Shown here: positions 21,794 through 29,889 of the stretch, one piece after another
Position numbering within the stretch: position 1 is the stretch's first letter
Layout of the letters: every line of letters starts with the position of its first letter
NCBI GenBank assembly: GCA_030649995.1
Contig: JAUSEV010000018.1
Span: 1-34,876 of the forward strand
DNA from: Candidatus Uhrbacteria bacterium
GTDB taxonomy: Bacteria; Patescibacteriota; Patescibacteriia; 2-12-FULL-60-25
DNA: 34,876 nt
Direction: 5' to 3'
Position numbers and translations under genes: made by a program
The notes under the pieces: model-generated
Told to the model about the DNA's origin: nothing
Databases searched by the model: none
Seen by the model: the letters and a program-made list of their open reading frames with translations, nothing else

Positions 21794-23088
21794 TTTTTGT
21801 TAAACTCGTCTGACAGTCGGTCGGTTGTTGACATTTTTTTTGAAAAAAATGCGTGATGACCGTGGATAAGTCGTTTTTTTCGCTGTACAAAAAGCCAAAT
21901 GGCATATAAAAGAGCGTAGGCGCCAAGCATCACCCAGCCGGGAGTGGATAACTTTGACCACGTCCCAAACGGGAAGAGATTTGGAATACGCGCGATCACA
22001 AGAATCAGATCTAAAAAACCGCGCGCGGGTAAAATAAAAATAATAGATGGGAGAAGAAGAGACAAAATTCCCAAGATCATAATCCATGGGACAAGCGGTA
22101 ATGCCAAAAGACCCGTGAGAAGACCAAAGAGCGTTACCTGCCGAAAGGCCCACGCGGTATAGGGAATGGTCATGAGCGTGGCACCCAAAGTTGTGGCGGT
22201 TGTTTGTCGAATAAATGACCATGGGATGACTCGTTCCAGATGTTCTTGAAACCACGGAGTCCATGTGAGCAGTCCCCACATCGCCAAAAAAGACAGAGCA
22301 AAGCTCGCGTCATAAAAGAGACCCCACGGTTGCCAAGCCACAAAAACAACAGCAGCCACAAGCAGCAAACGTGAAGGACGCGGGATGCGACCCACAAGTG
22401 GAGCAAGCTCCAAGAGCCAACCCATGAGAGCCGCGCGTACCACGGAGGCATAGGGGTTTACAAATAAGACAAAAAGAAAAAGAGCGGTCGAAAGAAACAC
22501 AAAAGCGATTTTGCGCGACAAGCGAAAGGCCAGAAAAATGGGCATGAGAAGAGCAACAATAATGGTGACGTTTGAACCGGAGACGGCGACGATATGAAGG
22601 AGCCCTGCTCGCCGAAATTGCTCTTTAAGCGTTGGAGAAAATTGGCGTTCGCCATATAAGATGCCTGTTAAGAGAGCCGCTTCGTTCGGTGTAAAGAGTT
22701 GTTGGGCTCGTCCGGTAAAAAATTTTCGTCCGCGGCCTAACCAAGAAGAAAGTTCTTGAGAAGGGGAGAGGGATCGCGGAACACTCAAAAAAGCCAACCC
22801 TCGCGATGAAAAGGGGATGAGTCCTCTTGGCAGAGATGGACGGATCATGTCAAAACGCCATACACCCAGAGCCATACCTAACACGCAAAAAGCGATGCAA
22901 CGCAGCCGCGCATGAGACCAAAAAAATGCCAGAAGAGCTATCGCCCCTACGATGAGAAAGGTTAAAAGAAGATGATCAAAGGATCGATAGGGCCAAAAAC
23001 TGTGCAATGCAATCCCCATCAAGAACGCCGTGCCGGCATAACCGGCGAGAGAGGAAACGGTTGAAGGCGGATGCCAGTCAAATTGCAT
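21790..23088 (-). CDS. comEC: ComEC/Rec2 competence-domain membrane protein
   Basis: A 432-residue polytopic membrane protein. It has an N-terminal set of three hydrophobic helices, a loop region and the Competence domain, with the typical GILYGERQFSPTLKEQFRRA and LLHIVAVSGSNVTI segments. About eight more transmembrane helices follow. ComEC forms the inner-membrane channel for single-stranded DNA in transformation. The C-terminal metallo-beta-lactamase domain of many ComEC proteins is missing, a short form common in several phyla. The start at ATG 23088 was chosen; a GTG at 23115 adds nine residues. No SD is seen in either case. comM in the same window supports a transformation capacity. Confidence 0.9.
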   Translation of the reverse strand: MQFDWHPPSTVSSLAGYAGTAFLMGIALHSFWPYRSFDHLLLTFLIVGAIALLAFFWSHARLRCIAFCVLGMALGVWRFDMIRPSLPRGLIPFSSRGLAFLSVPRSLSPSQELSSWLGRGRKFFTGRAQQLFTPNEAALLTGILYGERQFSPTLKEQFRRAGLLHIVAVSGSNVTIIVALLMPIFLAFRLSRKIAFVFLSTALFLFVLFVNPYASVVRAALMGWLLELAPLVGRIPRPSRLLLVAAVVFVAWQPWGLFYDASFALSFLAMWGLLTWTPWFQEHLERVIPWSFIRQTTATTLGATLMTIPYTAWAFRQVTLFGLLTGLLALPLVPWIMILGILSLLLPSIIFILPARGFLDLILVIARIPNLFPFGTWSKLSTPGWVMLGAYALLYAIWLFVQRKKRLIHGHHAFFSKKMSTTDRLSDEFNKK

Positions 23089-23200
23089 GCGCAGACGATA
23101 GCATAAGAGAGGCACTTGATGCGATTTGTAGTCTTAAATTTGACGGCCATCATCGGGGGTAACATAGAATGTATGATTTTTTTTGAAAAATAATATAGTC

Positions 23201-23249
23201 AAAAAATCGCAGCGAGTGTGCGTACGTTGAAAACAATCCCGATCGCTGC
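23201..23249 (-). terminator. Terminator of the GluRS-like gene
   Basis: GCAGCGA and TCGCTGC pair (23243-23249 with 23209-23215 on the minus strand), followed by GATTTTTTG. The 27-nt loop is long. The hairpin begins a few bases after the stop codon. Confidence 0.5.
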
Positions 23250-23253
23250 TTTT

Positions 23254-24648
23254 CTATTGGGGCAACGTATCCATTAAGATTTTTTTTGCAAAAGCAACAC
23301 GCTGATTGAGCATCTTATTATCTTTCAAATACTCAAAAACATGAGCGATATTTGGAAAGGTGTATTTTCCAACCAATATCCATCGTATGGAATCGTATAC
23401 AGCCTTCTGATCCAGTCCAAGCGTCTTTGCGGATGGCATTGTTTCAGTATCTTTCTCAAGTTCTGAAATCACTTGTTGCGTCACCGCTCGATCGTCCTCT
23501 CGGATTGGTTCGAACTGTGGTTCGATAATACTTTTCATGATCTGGGCACTTTCCCCAGGTTCTCTTCTGAGCACGATGAGAATTTTTTGAAGTCCTTGAT
23601 CACTCTTCAGGATTTCGATCAATCGGTCCTCTCCGCACTTTGAGAGATAGAGCACAATGGAGGAAATATATACTTCAGGAGAGATTTTTCTTAGGAGTTT
23701 TCCGTTAATATCTTCTAATCTTTTTGGATCAAACTTGCCACTATTTTTATGTATTTTAGTATGATCAAATCCCCTTATGAATGTATCCATCGAAGGGTAT
23801 AGTTTTTCCGGGTTCCCATATCCGGAAGAGATCATGTAGGAAATGAGTGCATGAGGTACAATCCCTTGTTTTATAAAATCATCAAATTTGACTGTACCTT
23901 TCAGTAGTTTGCCATCCGTATCGAGAAGCATCGGGGTGTGGAGATAGCGCTTCGGCTCAAATCCAAGTGCGACGCGTACCATTTCCTGAAATTCAGCAAT
24001 TGAAAGTTTATCTTCTCCTCGCACAACATGCGTCACGCCAAAAGTTTCATCATCAACAACGGAGGTCAGGTGATAGAGGGCGCTTGTATCGGATCGCAGT
24101 AGAGGGAAAAACTTTTGACCGTGTCTCAAATTTTCCTCTAACTTAAATTTAATTGTTCCCCGAAGGAGATCTTTTATTTCGAGCGTATCCGCATATTCAT
24201 CTATAAATTTTTTGATATCAAACAAAACGAGCCCAGAATCCTTATCGAGAAAAGCGACCTGTTTGTCGAAAAGTTCCTCGACATATCTCCGATAGATTTC
24301 TTGACGCTCTGATTGAAAGACGGACTGCCCCGTTTCTTTTTCCGCGTTCTCCGGCGTAATGTCAAAATGAAACCCTAAAGTGTCGGAAAAAAAACGAAAG
24401 AGGTCTTCAGCTTTTTCTCGCGTGTGCTTCTTTTTGTTTGTATCATCAACGCGGAAAATGATCGTTGAGTCCTTTCCTTTCCACGCCTCGCTTTTTGCGA
24501 AGGCGTAATTATAAAGGTGTGATCGTACCGGGCCAATTTTTTTGTTTGATTCTGTCGGAGAGATACCCGCTCGAAATACAAGCCTCTCTCTTTTTTCCGG
24601 AGCGCCCTCCCCGGGAGTTATGAGAGGTGCAATGGGAATTTTTTCCAT
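23254..24648 (-). CDS. Glutamyl-tRNA synthetase-like protein with degenerate catalytic motifs
   Basis: A 464-residue protein clearly of the GluRS family. ISPTESNKKIGPVRSHLYNYAF aligns with the SPTGxLHIGGARTALFNYLF region, IFRVDDTN with LRIEDTD, and SALYHLTSVVDDETFGVTHVVRGED with the core of the Rossmann fold. However, the HIGH-like motif reads KKIG with a one-residue insertion, so its first His is lost, and the KMSKS-like motif (KLSKR) reads KLLKG. These residues bind ATP, so ordinary aminoacylation is doubtful. The C-terminal region is shorter than in a full discriminating GluRS. It lies 19 nt after the S51-like gene in one operon, in an AT-rich block. It could be a GluRS paralogue recruited for another activation reaction, or a decayed enzyme. 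Confidence 0.8.
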   Translation of the reverse strand: MEKIPIAPLITPGEGAPEKRERLVFRAGISPTESNKKIGPVRSHLYNYAFAKSEAWKGKDSTIIFRVDDTNKKKHTREKAEDLFRFFSDTLGFHFDITPENAEKETGQSVFQSERQEIYRRYVEELFDKQVAFLDKDSGLVLFDIKKFIDEYADTLEIKDLLRGTIKFKLEENLRHGQKFFPLLRSDTSALYHLTSVVDDETFGVTHVVRGEDKLSIAEFQEMVRVALGFEPKRYLHTPMLLDTDGKLLKGTVKFDDFIKQGIVPHALISYMISSGYGNPEKLYPSMDTFIRGFDHTKIHKNSGKFDPKRLEDINGKLLRKISPEVYISSIVLYLSKCGEDRLIEILKSDQGLQKILIVLRREPGESAQIMKSIIEPQFEPIREDDRAVTQQVISELEKDTETMPSAKTLGLDQKAVYDSIRWILVGKYTFPNIAHVFEYLKDNKMLNQRVAFAKKILMDTLPQ

Positions 24649-24667
24649 ATAGTGTTGACAGCACCAT

Positions 24668-25246
24668 TCAAAAGATCAGCGTAACATACGCATTATCTCC
24701 TATAGGGAAAACAGGCCCCCCCTTCAAGGATAATAAAGATGCTTTCTCATTTTTTTCACTCGAAAAATGGCATATTGTTTTGATTGGTAAAACCCCAAGA
24801 CCGGCCTCAATCATTCCTCGATCATTGGAGAAATAAAATTTTGATAAAAAATTTGTTCCGGCAGAAGTGCCAATAATTATTTTATCCGTTTTGGGGATTA
24901 CTCTACGATTGAAAATTTTTTTTAAATTCAATTCGCTCCCACCACCAAAAAATAATATGTCGGCATGAAGCAACTGCCCCTGTAATGTTTTGGGGTTTGT
25001 GCTTGCGGTCGATATGGACACCCTCTTTTCTTTCAGGAGTTTTGAAAAAATTGACTTTTTATACTTGTTCAGAGTTTTTTCCCAATCGGTTTGATCTTTT
25101 GCGAATGGTATAAAAAGTAATTTTGCAACAGTAATTTTTTTCAATATCAACCACCCCTCAATTTCAGTGACCAGCTTCGTCTTTGCATGCCCGGTATGAC
25201 AGCCACCGCCGATGAGTATATAAATATTCTTGTTTGATGATTTCAT
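24668..25246 (-). CDS. Peptidase E / S51-family-like protein (type 1 glutamine amidotransferase-like fold)
   Basis: A 192-residue protein. The nucleophile elbow GTSAGTNF and the upstream FFGGGSELNLKKIF match peptidase S51 (aspartyl dipeptidase PepE, cyanophycinase). The N-terminal strand IYILIGGGCHTGH also fits. The ATG at 25246 was chosen because it lies about 45 nt downstream of a good extended -10 promoter. A longer reading to 25375 would run through that promoter and the divergent one. Members hydrolyse Asp- or beta-aspartyl-linked peptides; activity here is inferred. It is the first gene of the minus-strand operon with the GluRS-like gene. Confidence 0.8.
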   Translation of the reverse strand: MKSSNKNIYILIGGGCHTGHAKTKLVTEIEGWLILKKITVAKLLFIPFAKDQTDWEKTLNKYKKSIFSKLLKEKRVSISTASTNPKTLQGQLLHADILFFGGGSELNLKKIFNRRVIPKTDKIIIGTSAGTNFLSKFYFSNDRGMIEAGLGVLPIKTICHFSSEKNEKASLLSLKGGPVFPIGDNAYVTLIF

Positions 25247-25296
25247 ATGAATCGCTTCATTAATTTTTCCAGGGAGTATCTGCTCATGATAAGGAA

Positions 25297-25305
25297 AGTA
25301 TAGCA
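25297..25305 (-). promoter_or_regulatory. Extended -10 promoter of the S51/GluRS-like operon
   Basis: On the minus strand TGCTATACT is an extended -10 (TGnTATACT). The -35 is poor (CTTTCA at 17 nt). Transcription would begin near 25290 and leave a 45-nt leader before the ATG at 25246. Confidence 0.5.
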
Positions 25306-25359
25306 AATTTTGCAAAAAATGAAAGGATGTGAGGGGCTCAATGACCCGCATTTTCTTAA

Positions 25360-25388
25360 TAGACAATCTCACCATATTCCCCTATGCT
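25360..25388 (+). promoter_or_regulatory. Promoter of the AdoMet synthetase/GT4 operon
   Basis: TAGACA (25360-25365), a 17-nt spacer and TATGCT (25383-25388). Transcription would begin near 25395, before the ATG at 25440. It is divergent from the extended -10 promoter 55 bp to the left. Confidence 0.5.
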
Positions 25389-25439
25389 CTTCACGAGAGA
25401 CATCAATACGTCCCAGTTTTTACCATAAAAAATAAAGGT

Positions 25440-26678
25440 ATGAAAATCGATATTATTCTGAACGACAAGCCGCGTATAGACAAGCAGGAGATCGAAATTG
25501 TGGAAAGGAAAGGTTTTGGGCATCCGGATACTTTAGCGGATGGTGTCGCCGACGTTATTTCGTATAAATATGCGCAATACTGCTTAAATAAATTTGGATA
25601 TATTCTCCATCACAATGTCGATAAGATTGCTTTGCTCGGCGGGCAGTCGCGCGCGGGATTCGGCTTTGGATCACTTTTGAAGCCAATGCGGGTTCTCATT
25701 AATGGGCGGATGAGCACGTCATTTGGAGGGGAAGAAATCCCCATTTTTGAAATTGCGAGAAGTGCGACAAAAGAATTTCTATCCAATGCGTTGCCTACCA
25801 TCAACACGGAGCATGATCTTGATTTTTATGATTTTCTGAATCGCGCCGCCGGCAATCCGCATAAAGGGCAAAAGTGGTTTAGACCCGAGTCGGTCGATGA
25901 TCTCCCGGAGGTGTGGCTTCCTCGTGCCGGCGATACTGCGTGCTTGGTCTCATATTGGCCGTACTCAAAAATGGAGCATCTTGCTGAGAATATAGAAAAA
26001 ATTATTTTTTATGACAAACCTTTTCAACCAAAATATCCCCATATTGGGTTCGATATAAAAACAATGATTGTGCGAAAGGGCAAGAGGGTTTCGGTCACCA
26101 TGTGCATTCCGTTTATTGGTGAAAAAACCCCATCGCTCGTATTTTACAAGTCTGAAAAAGAGCGATTGAAAACAAAAATACTTGCCTACGTGGAAAATTA
26201 TTTAGGGGTCGAGTACAACGCTACGGTTGATTTGAATACAAGAGATAATGAGGATATAGGCGATTTATTTGTACTGGCAAAGGGAACTGCGCTGGAATCG
26301 GGAGATGAGGGGATCGTTGGCCGGGGTAATCGCTCAGTTGGATTTATTCCCAGCGTGCGACCCTACACCGTTGAAGCTCCGAACGGTAAAAATCCCACAT
26401 ACTTTGTCGGAAAGGTTTACGATTATTATACTCGGATACTGGCTCGAAAAATCTCTACAGCATTGGACCAGCATGTTAATGTGTATATGATGGCACAGAC
26501 GGGAACCGCGTTGGAAAATCCATCACAGTTTATCGTTGAAGTCGAAAAAGGTGGCGCTGAAGTTTCACGAATTATTAAAGATATCAGTGATGAGGAATTA
26601 AAAAAGACGCCAAAAATCTCCTCATTTATTCTTGCAGAAGTTGAGAGTAAATATCCGTTTTTAACGGATTATAAATAA
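25440..26678 (+). CDS. Archaeal-type S-adenosylmethionine synthetase
   Basis: A 412-residue protein of the length of archaeal MAT. Diagnostic segments are EIVERKGFGHPDTLADGVAD near residue 18, NVDKIALLGGQSRAGFGFG near 60, DTACLVSYWPYSKMEH near 165, TRDNEDIGDLFVLAKGTALE near 265 and GDEGIVGRGNRSVGFIP near 285. Archaeal MAT makes S-adenosylmethionine from methionine and ATP and is almost unrelated in sequence to bacterial MetK. The ATG at 25440 was chosen because the 37-residue upstream extension overlaps the promoter. The next gene starts 1 nt after its stop, so coupling is likely. Finding this form in a bacterium-like genome suggests transfer or an old CPR trait. Confidence 0.9.
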   Translation: MKIDIILNDKPRIDKQEIEIVERKGFGHPDTLADGVADVISYKYAQYCLNKFGYILHHNVDKIALLGGQSRAGFGFGSLLKPMRVLINGRMSTSFGGEEIPIFEIARSATKEFLSNALPTINTEHDLDFYDFLNRAAGNPHKGQKWFRPESVDDLPEVWLPRAGDTACLVSYWPYSKMEHLAENIEKIIFYDKPFQPKYPHIGFDIKTMIVRKGKRVSVTMCIPFIGEKTPSLVFYKSEKERLKTKILAYVENYLGVEYNATVDLNTRDNEDIGDLFVLAKGTALESGDEGIVGRGNRSVGFIPSVRPYTVEAPNGKNPTYFVGKVYDYYTRILARKISTALDQHVNVYMMAQTGTALENPSQFIVEVEKGGAEVSRIIKDISDEELKKTPKISSFILAEVESKYPFLTDYK

Positions 26679-26679
26679 T

Positions 26680-27858
26680 ATGAGAATACTCCACTGCTAT
26701 CCGCATGCCTGTTTCGGTGGTGGTGCGTCGAATGATTTCCGCAGTTTAACGATCTCTCTCCTAAAATACTATTCGACGATTGAAGTTCATGTCGTATTTC
26801 CAACGCCGCCAAATGTGAGCATCACACAGCGGCAACATAGTTGGGAGTTGCCGTTTCAGGTGACGGGTGCTTCCAGTACATATTGGCCGGAGGCGAAACA
26901 ATATGATCAATTGAGTGATCACGAATTGGAAGAATACTTCAATGGTGCATATCGCAGTCTTCTCAAATTGGTTGATATGATAAAGCCCGACCTTATCCAT
27001 GGCCATCTCTTATTGCCGGGTGGATGGGCTGCCGCAAGAATCGGTGAGGAGTATGGAATTCCTACCATCATTACGTCGCACGGAGCGGATGTAAAAGTGA
27101 CGGAGGCGGATGACCGGTACTTAAAAAGATCAATACACTATTTTCGGAACGTAAAATATTTGATCGGGTATTCGCCTGATCATAAGGAATGGATACAGTC
27201 TCTGTTGCCAAAAAGTTTTAAAAACAAAGTGACGTATATTCCGGGCGGCATTGATACGGATTCCTTTTTGTCGCATGTCGACTCGACGAGTATAGAAAAA
27301 AAATACGGATTACCGCACAAAGGTTTCGTGCTCGCGGTCGGTCGTTTTCAAAAACGGAAAGGGTTCCATCTTTTGTTAGAGGCTGCACAAAAAATTCATT
27401 TCCCGATCGTTCTCATCGGCGGTGGGTGGGAAGCGATTGCTTTACGAGAACAAGCGGTGCGCCAAGGGCTAACAAATGTCCGCATTCTTGATTTTTTAGG
27501 GCCTCGCCAATCAGCGGTTTTAAAAAAATTCTACTCAGCGGCTGGCGTTGTGGTCATCCCGTCATTAACTCGAGAAGAAACTTTATGCTTTGTTGGGCTG
27601 GAAGCCATGGCTTCGGGCACTCCCGTGATCGCGAGTAACGTTGGTGGGCTGAAGTTTATACTAGATGAGGGGAGAACGGGGGTGCTCATTCAACCGGGTG
27701 ACGTCAATATTTTAGCGAATACAATCAACGAAGTCATGCATGATCCTGATCTGCGAATGAACTTAGTGAAAGCAGCTCGTCTTTATGTTGAAAAACAGTT
27801 TCGTTGGGAAAGAGTGGCTCAAGAGTATTTCAATCTCTATAAAAAAGTTTTGCGATAA
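26680..27858 (+). CDS. GT-B glycosyltransferase, family 4
   Basis: A 392-residue protein. The N-terminal Rossmann domain begins MRILHCYPHACFGGGAS with a glycine-rich acceptor-side loop; IIKPDLIHGHLLLPGGW and IITSHGADVK follow. The C-terminal donor domain begins near FVLAVGRFQKRKGFHLLLEA and has the E-x7-E retaining signature (REETLCFVGLEAMASGTPV, near 310). It transfers a sugar from a nucleotide or lipid donor; the substrate cannot be told from sequence. It starts 1 nt after the AdoMet synthetase stop with no SD, so translation is probably coupled. An AT-rich spacer with a ychF relic follows. Confidence 0.92.
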   Translation: MRILHCYPHACFGGGASNDFRSLTISLLKYYSTIEVHVVFPTPPNVSITQRQHSWELPFQVTGASSTYWPEAKQYDQLSDHELEEYFNGAYRSLLKLVDMIKPDLIHGHLLLPGGWAAARIGEEYGIPTIITSHGADVKVTEADDRYLKRSIHYFRNVKYLIGYSPDHKEWIQSLLPKSFKNKVTYIPGGIDTDSFLSHVDSTSIEKKYGLPHKGFVLAVGRFQKRKGFHLLLEAAQKIHFPIVLIGGGWEAIALREQAVRQGLTNVRILDFLGPRQSAVLKKFYSAAGVVVIPSLTREETLCFVGLEAMASGTPVIASNVGGLKFILDEGRTGVLIQPGDVNILANTINEVMHDPDLRMNLVKAARLYVEKQFRWERVAQEYFNLYKKVLR

Positions 27859-27957
27859 ATATTCTACGGCATTCACTTGGACGCTGAGTGTAGTCAAAAA
27901 AAAGAGCCTTCGGAACCGATCGTCAATAACATTTCTACATAGCGGATCTACCCGAAC

Positions 27958-27983
27958 ATAACACACGTCCCCATCTTGGATGA
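27958..27983 (-). pseudogene. Relic of the ychF 3' end
   Basis: The 26 nt at 27958-27983 match 28683-28708, inside the 3' end of intact ychF, at 25 of 26 positions and in the same orientation. The minus-strand frame here reads SKFIQDGDVCYVRVDPLC, against DYVIQDGDVCYFRIGI at the end of YchF. It is a small remnant of a ychF C-terminus, 700 bp from the intact gene. Confidence 0.75.
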
Positions 27984-28042
27984 ATTTTGACAGTTTTTGA
28001 GAATGTTGTCGTAATGAATACATTAATCATTGATTGTGATGT

Positions 28043-28654
28043 ATGAAAAATGTTTATTTTATTTTGTTTTCGCTTATCCTATTCGGGGCCGGATGCGCTC
28101 AATCGAAAAACGTTGCTCCAAAACTACCGTCTGCATCAGAGCCTGTTTATGCAACGCAAGCGGATATTGCACGACTGAATAATTTGGAGGACAAGGGAGA
28201 GAATTGCTCAAATATCAACTCTCATCTGCGTATGGATGCGAAGCCGGTCTGGACGCGTGTCACTATCCCCCAAGCACAGGTATCTTTAGAAGTTCCTTAC
28301 TCCTCTGACTGGATGATTGATGATAAGCGCGTGAAAGAATTTGATCAAAGAGAATCCAGTATCCATTTTGGTCCTTATACAACCTTTGAGGCTTGCGGGG
28401 TGATTCGGCCGCTGTATTTTTCTTGGAAAAAACAAGTTTCTCTTGATGAACTTGCCAAACGAAACGAGGATAAGACAAAACCAGCTCAAAAAATAAAAGT
28501 TGGTTCTTGGGATGCTGTAATCTACTCGGAAACAGGGTTGTGTGACAGCCAAAACTTAGCTGTAAACGTTAAAGACAAAACTTTTATTATCTCTCATGCG
28601 TGTGGTGATGTGACAGATGAGGATAAATATATTGCGGCGAGTATTCGTTTTTGA
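28043..28654 (+). CDS. Lipoprotein, unknown function
   Basis: Encodes 203 residues. The signal segment MKNVYFILFSLILFGAGC ends in a lipobox with Cys18, so it should be lipidated and processed by LspA. The mature part is about 185 residues, mixed alpha/beta, with a segment QVSLEVPYSSDWMIDDKRV that recalls the start of the small lipoprotein domains seen with PsbP-like or DUF-type folds, too weak to name. No SD is visible. TTGACA at about 27987 could be a -35 but lacks a good -10. It sits between the ychF relic and intact ychF, convergent with the latter by 10 nt. Confidence 0.8.
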   Translation: MKNVYFILFSLILFGAGCAQSKNVAPKLPSASEPVYATQADIARLNNLEDKGENCSNINSHLRMDAKPVWTRVTIPQAQVSLEVPYSSDWMIDDKRVKEFDQRESSIHFGPYTTFEACGVIRPLYFSWKKQVSLDELAKRNEDKTKPAQKIKVGSWDAVIYSETGLCDSQNLAVNVKDKTFIISHACGDVTDEDKYIAASIRF

Positions 28655-28664
28655 GCCACAGAAT

Positions 28665-29735
28665 TTAGATTCCTATCCGGAAATAACACACGTCGCCATC
28701 TTGGATGACATAATCTTTCCCCTCAATCCTCGTCAAACCTTTGGCGCGACAACCGGCTTCGCCGCCATTTGCGAGATAATCTTTCCAGTTAGTGACTTCC
28801 ACGCGAATAAAGTTTTTTTCAAAATCCGTGTGAATAACGCCGGCAGCTTGTGGGGCTTTTGTTCCTTTTTTGACCGTCCATGCACGCGCCTCGTCCGGGC
28901 CGCTGGTTAAAAAAGTGATGAGACCGAGCAAAGTGTAGGCTTCTTTGATTAAACGATCGAGTCCGGATTCGGTTTGATTCATGGTCGCGAGATATTCGTG
29001 TTTTTCATCTGGCGACAAAGAAGCCAGCTCTGATTCCATTTTGATGCAGATGGGAATGGCGCTCCCTCGTAGGGGCAATTCATGAATTGCCCCTACATCT
29101 GATTCGCTCACGTTGGCAACATACATCATCGGTTTCATCGTGAGCAGACTCAACGGTTTAAGAATCATCCGCTCTTCATCCGTCCACTCAAAATCACGCA
29201 ACATTTTATTTTGATCAAGCGCGTCAATCGTTTTTTTGATCGTCGCAATTTCAAATTCGAGCGCTTTTGTCACGCCGGACTTCATCTGTCTTTCCGCGTT
29301 TTGTAGGCGTTTGGTCAACACTTCCAAGTCCGCGATGGCGAGTTCCGTGTTGATCGTGTCTGCATCGCGTTTTGGATCAATGGAATTTTCTACATGCAAG
29401 ATATTTGTGTCTTCAAACGCGCGTACCACTTGTGCAATCGCATCCACCTCGCGGATATGCGACAAAAATTTATTTCCCAAACCCTGTCCCTCGGATGCGC
29501 CTTTCACAAGGCCAGCAATATCCACAAATTCGATCACCGTTGGCACAATCTTTGCGCTTTTATCGAGCGCCGCAAGTTTCATCAACCGTTCATCCGGAAC
29601 TTCCACTACGCCGACATTCGGATCAATAGTACAAAACGGATAGTTAGCACAATCCACCTGCTTTTTTGTGATCGCCGAAAACAGCGTGGATTTTCCCACA
29701 TTCGGAAGGCCGACGATACCGATTTGGAGAGGCAT
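28665..29735 (-). CDS. ychF: Ribosome-binding ATPase YchF (Obg-like) with an inserted repeat peptide
   Basis: A 356-residue protein. The P-loop is GLPNVGKST (near residue 8), switch and G3 regions are VEFVDIAGLVKGASEGQGLG, and the specificity motif is NVSE in place of NKxD, as is usual for the ATP-preferring YchF/OLA1 group. The C-terminal TGS domain ends KDYVIQDGDVCYFRI. Between NVSES and ICIKMESEL the protein carries GAIHELPLRG, encoded by a perfect 28-bp palindrome (29069-29096), a site that is variable in the family. The start MPLQIGIVG at 29735 was chosen; a longer frame runs into heptamer repeats. YchF binds ribosomes and takes part in stress responses. Confidence 0.95.
   Translation of the reverse strand: MPLQIGIVGLPNVGKSTLFSAITKKQVDCANYPFCTIDPNVGVVEVPDERLMKLAALDKSAKIVPTVIEFVDIAGLVKGASEGQGLGNKFLSHIREVDAIAQVVRAFEDTNILHVENSIDPKRDADTINTELAIADLEVLTKRLQNAERQMKSGVTKALEFEIATIKKTIDALDQNKMLRDFEWTDEERMILKPLSLLTMKPMMYVANVSESDVGAIHELPLRGSAIPICIKMESELASLSPDEKHEYLATMNQTESGLDRLIKEAYTLLGLITFLTSGPDEARAWTVKKGTKAPQAAGVIHTDFEKNFIRVEVTNWKDYLANGGEAGCRAKGLTRIEGKDYVIQDGDVCYFRIGI
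29069..29096. repeat. Perfect 28-bp palindrome inside ychF
   Basis: The left half starts GTAGGGGCAATTCA and the right half is its exact reverse complement. It adds codons in frame (GAIHELPLRG) without a stop. It is the type of dispersed palindrome normally found between genes. Confidence 0.85.
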
Positions 29736-29750
29736 AGCATCAACGATTAA

Positions 29751-29795
29751 GTAATGCGCAATGCGTAATGAGTAATGACTAATAATGAGTAATGT
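29751..29795. repeat. Heptanucleotide repeat array (array 3) upstream of ychF
   Basis: GTAATGC, GCAATGC, GTAATGA, GTAATGA, then three bases, then ATAATGA, GTAATGT. It has the same 7-bp period as the arrays at 14191, 14975, 31931 and 33174 and nearly the same unit as the 31931 array. Confidence 0.65.
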
Positions 29796-29838
29796 GGATG
29801 GTAACAGATTTAAGAAGAGAGACAAGAGGAGGAATAAT

Positions 29839-29866
29839 AAAAAACACCCCGATGAGCATCGGAGTG
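29839..29866 (-). terminator. Terminator of the 30366-29890 gene
   Basis: On the minus strand CACTCCGA and TCGGGGTG pair around TGCTCA, followed by TTTTTT. It lies 23 nt after the stop codon. Confidence 0.8.
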
Positions 29867-29889
29867 ATGATGTTGCAGAAAGGACGAGG

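Noticed and set aside
27763-28023. 86-codon minus-strand frame after the GT4 gene
   Set aside because: It overlaps the GT4 3' end and owes its familiar part to the ychF relic; it is not an independent gene.
29736-29825. N-terminal extension of YchF
   Set aside because: It is read from the heptamer array and precedes the normal family start MPLQIGIVG.
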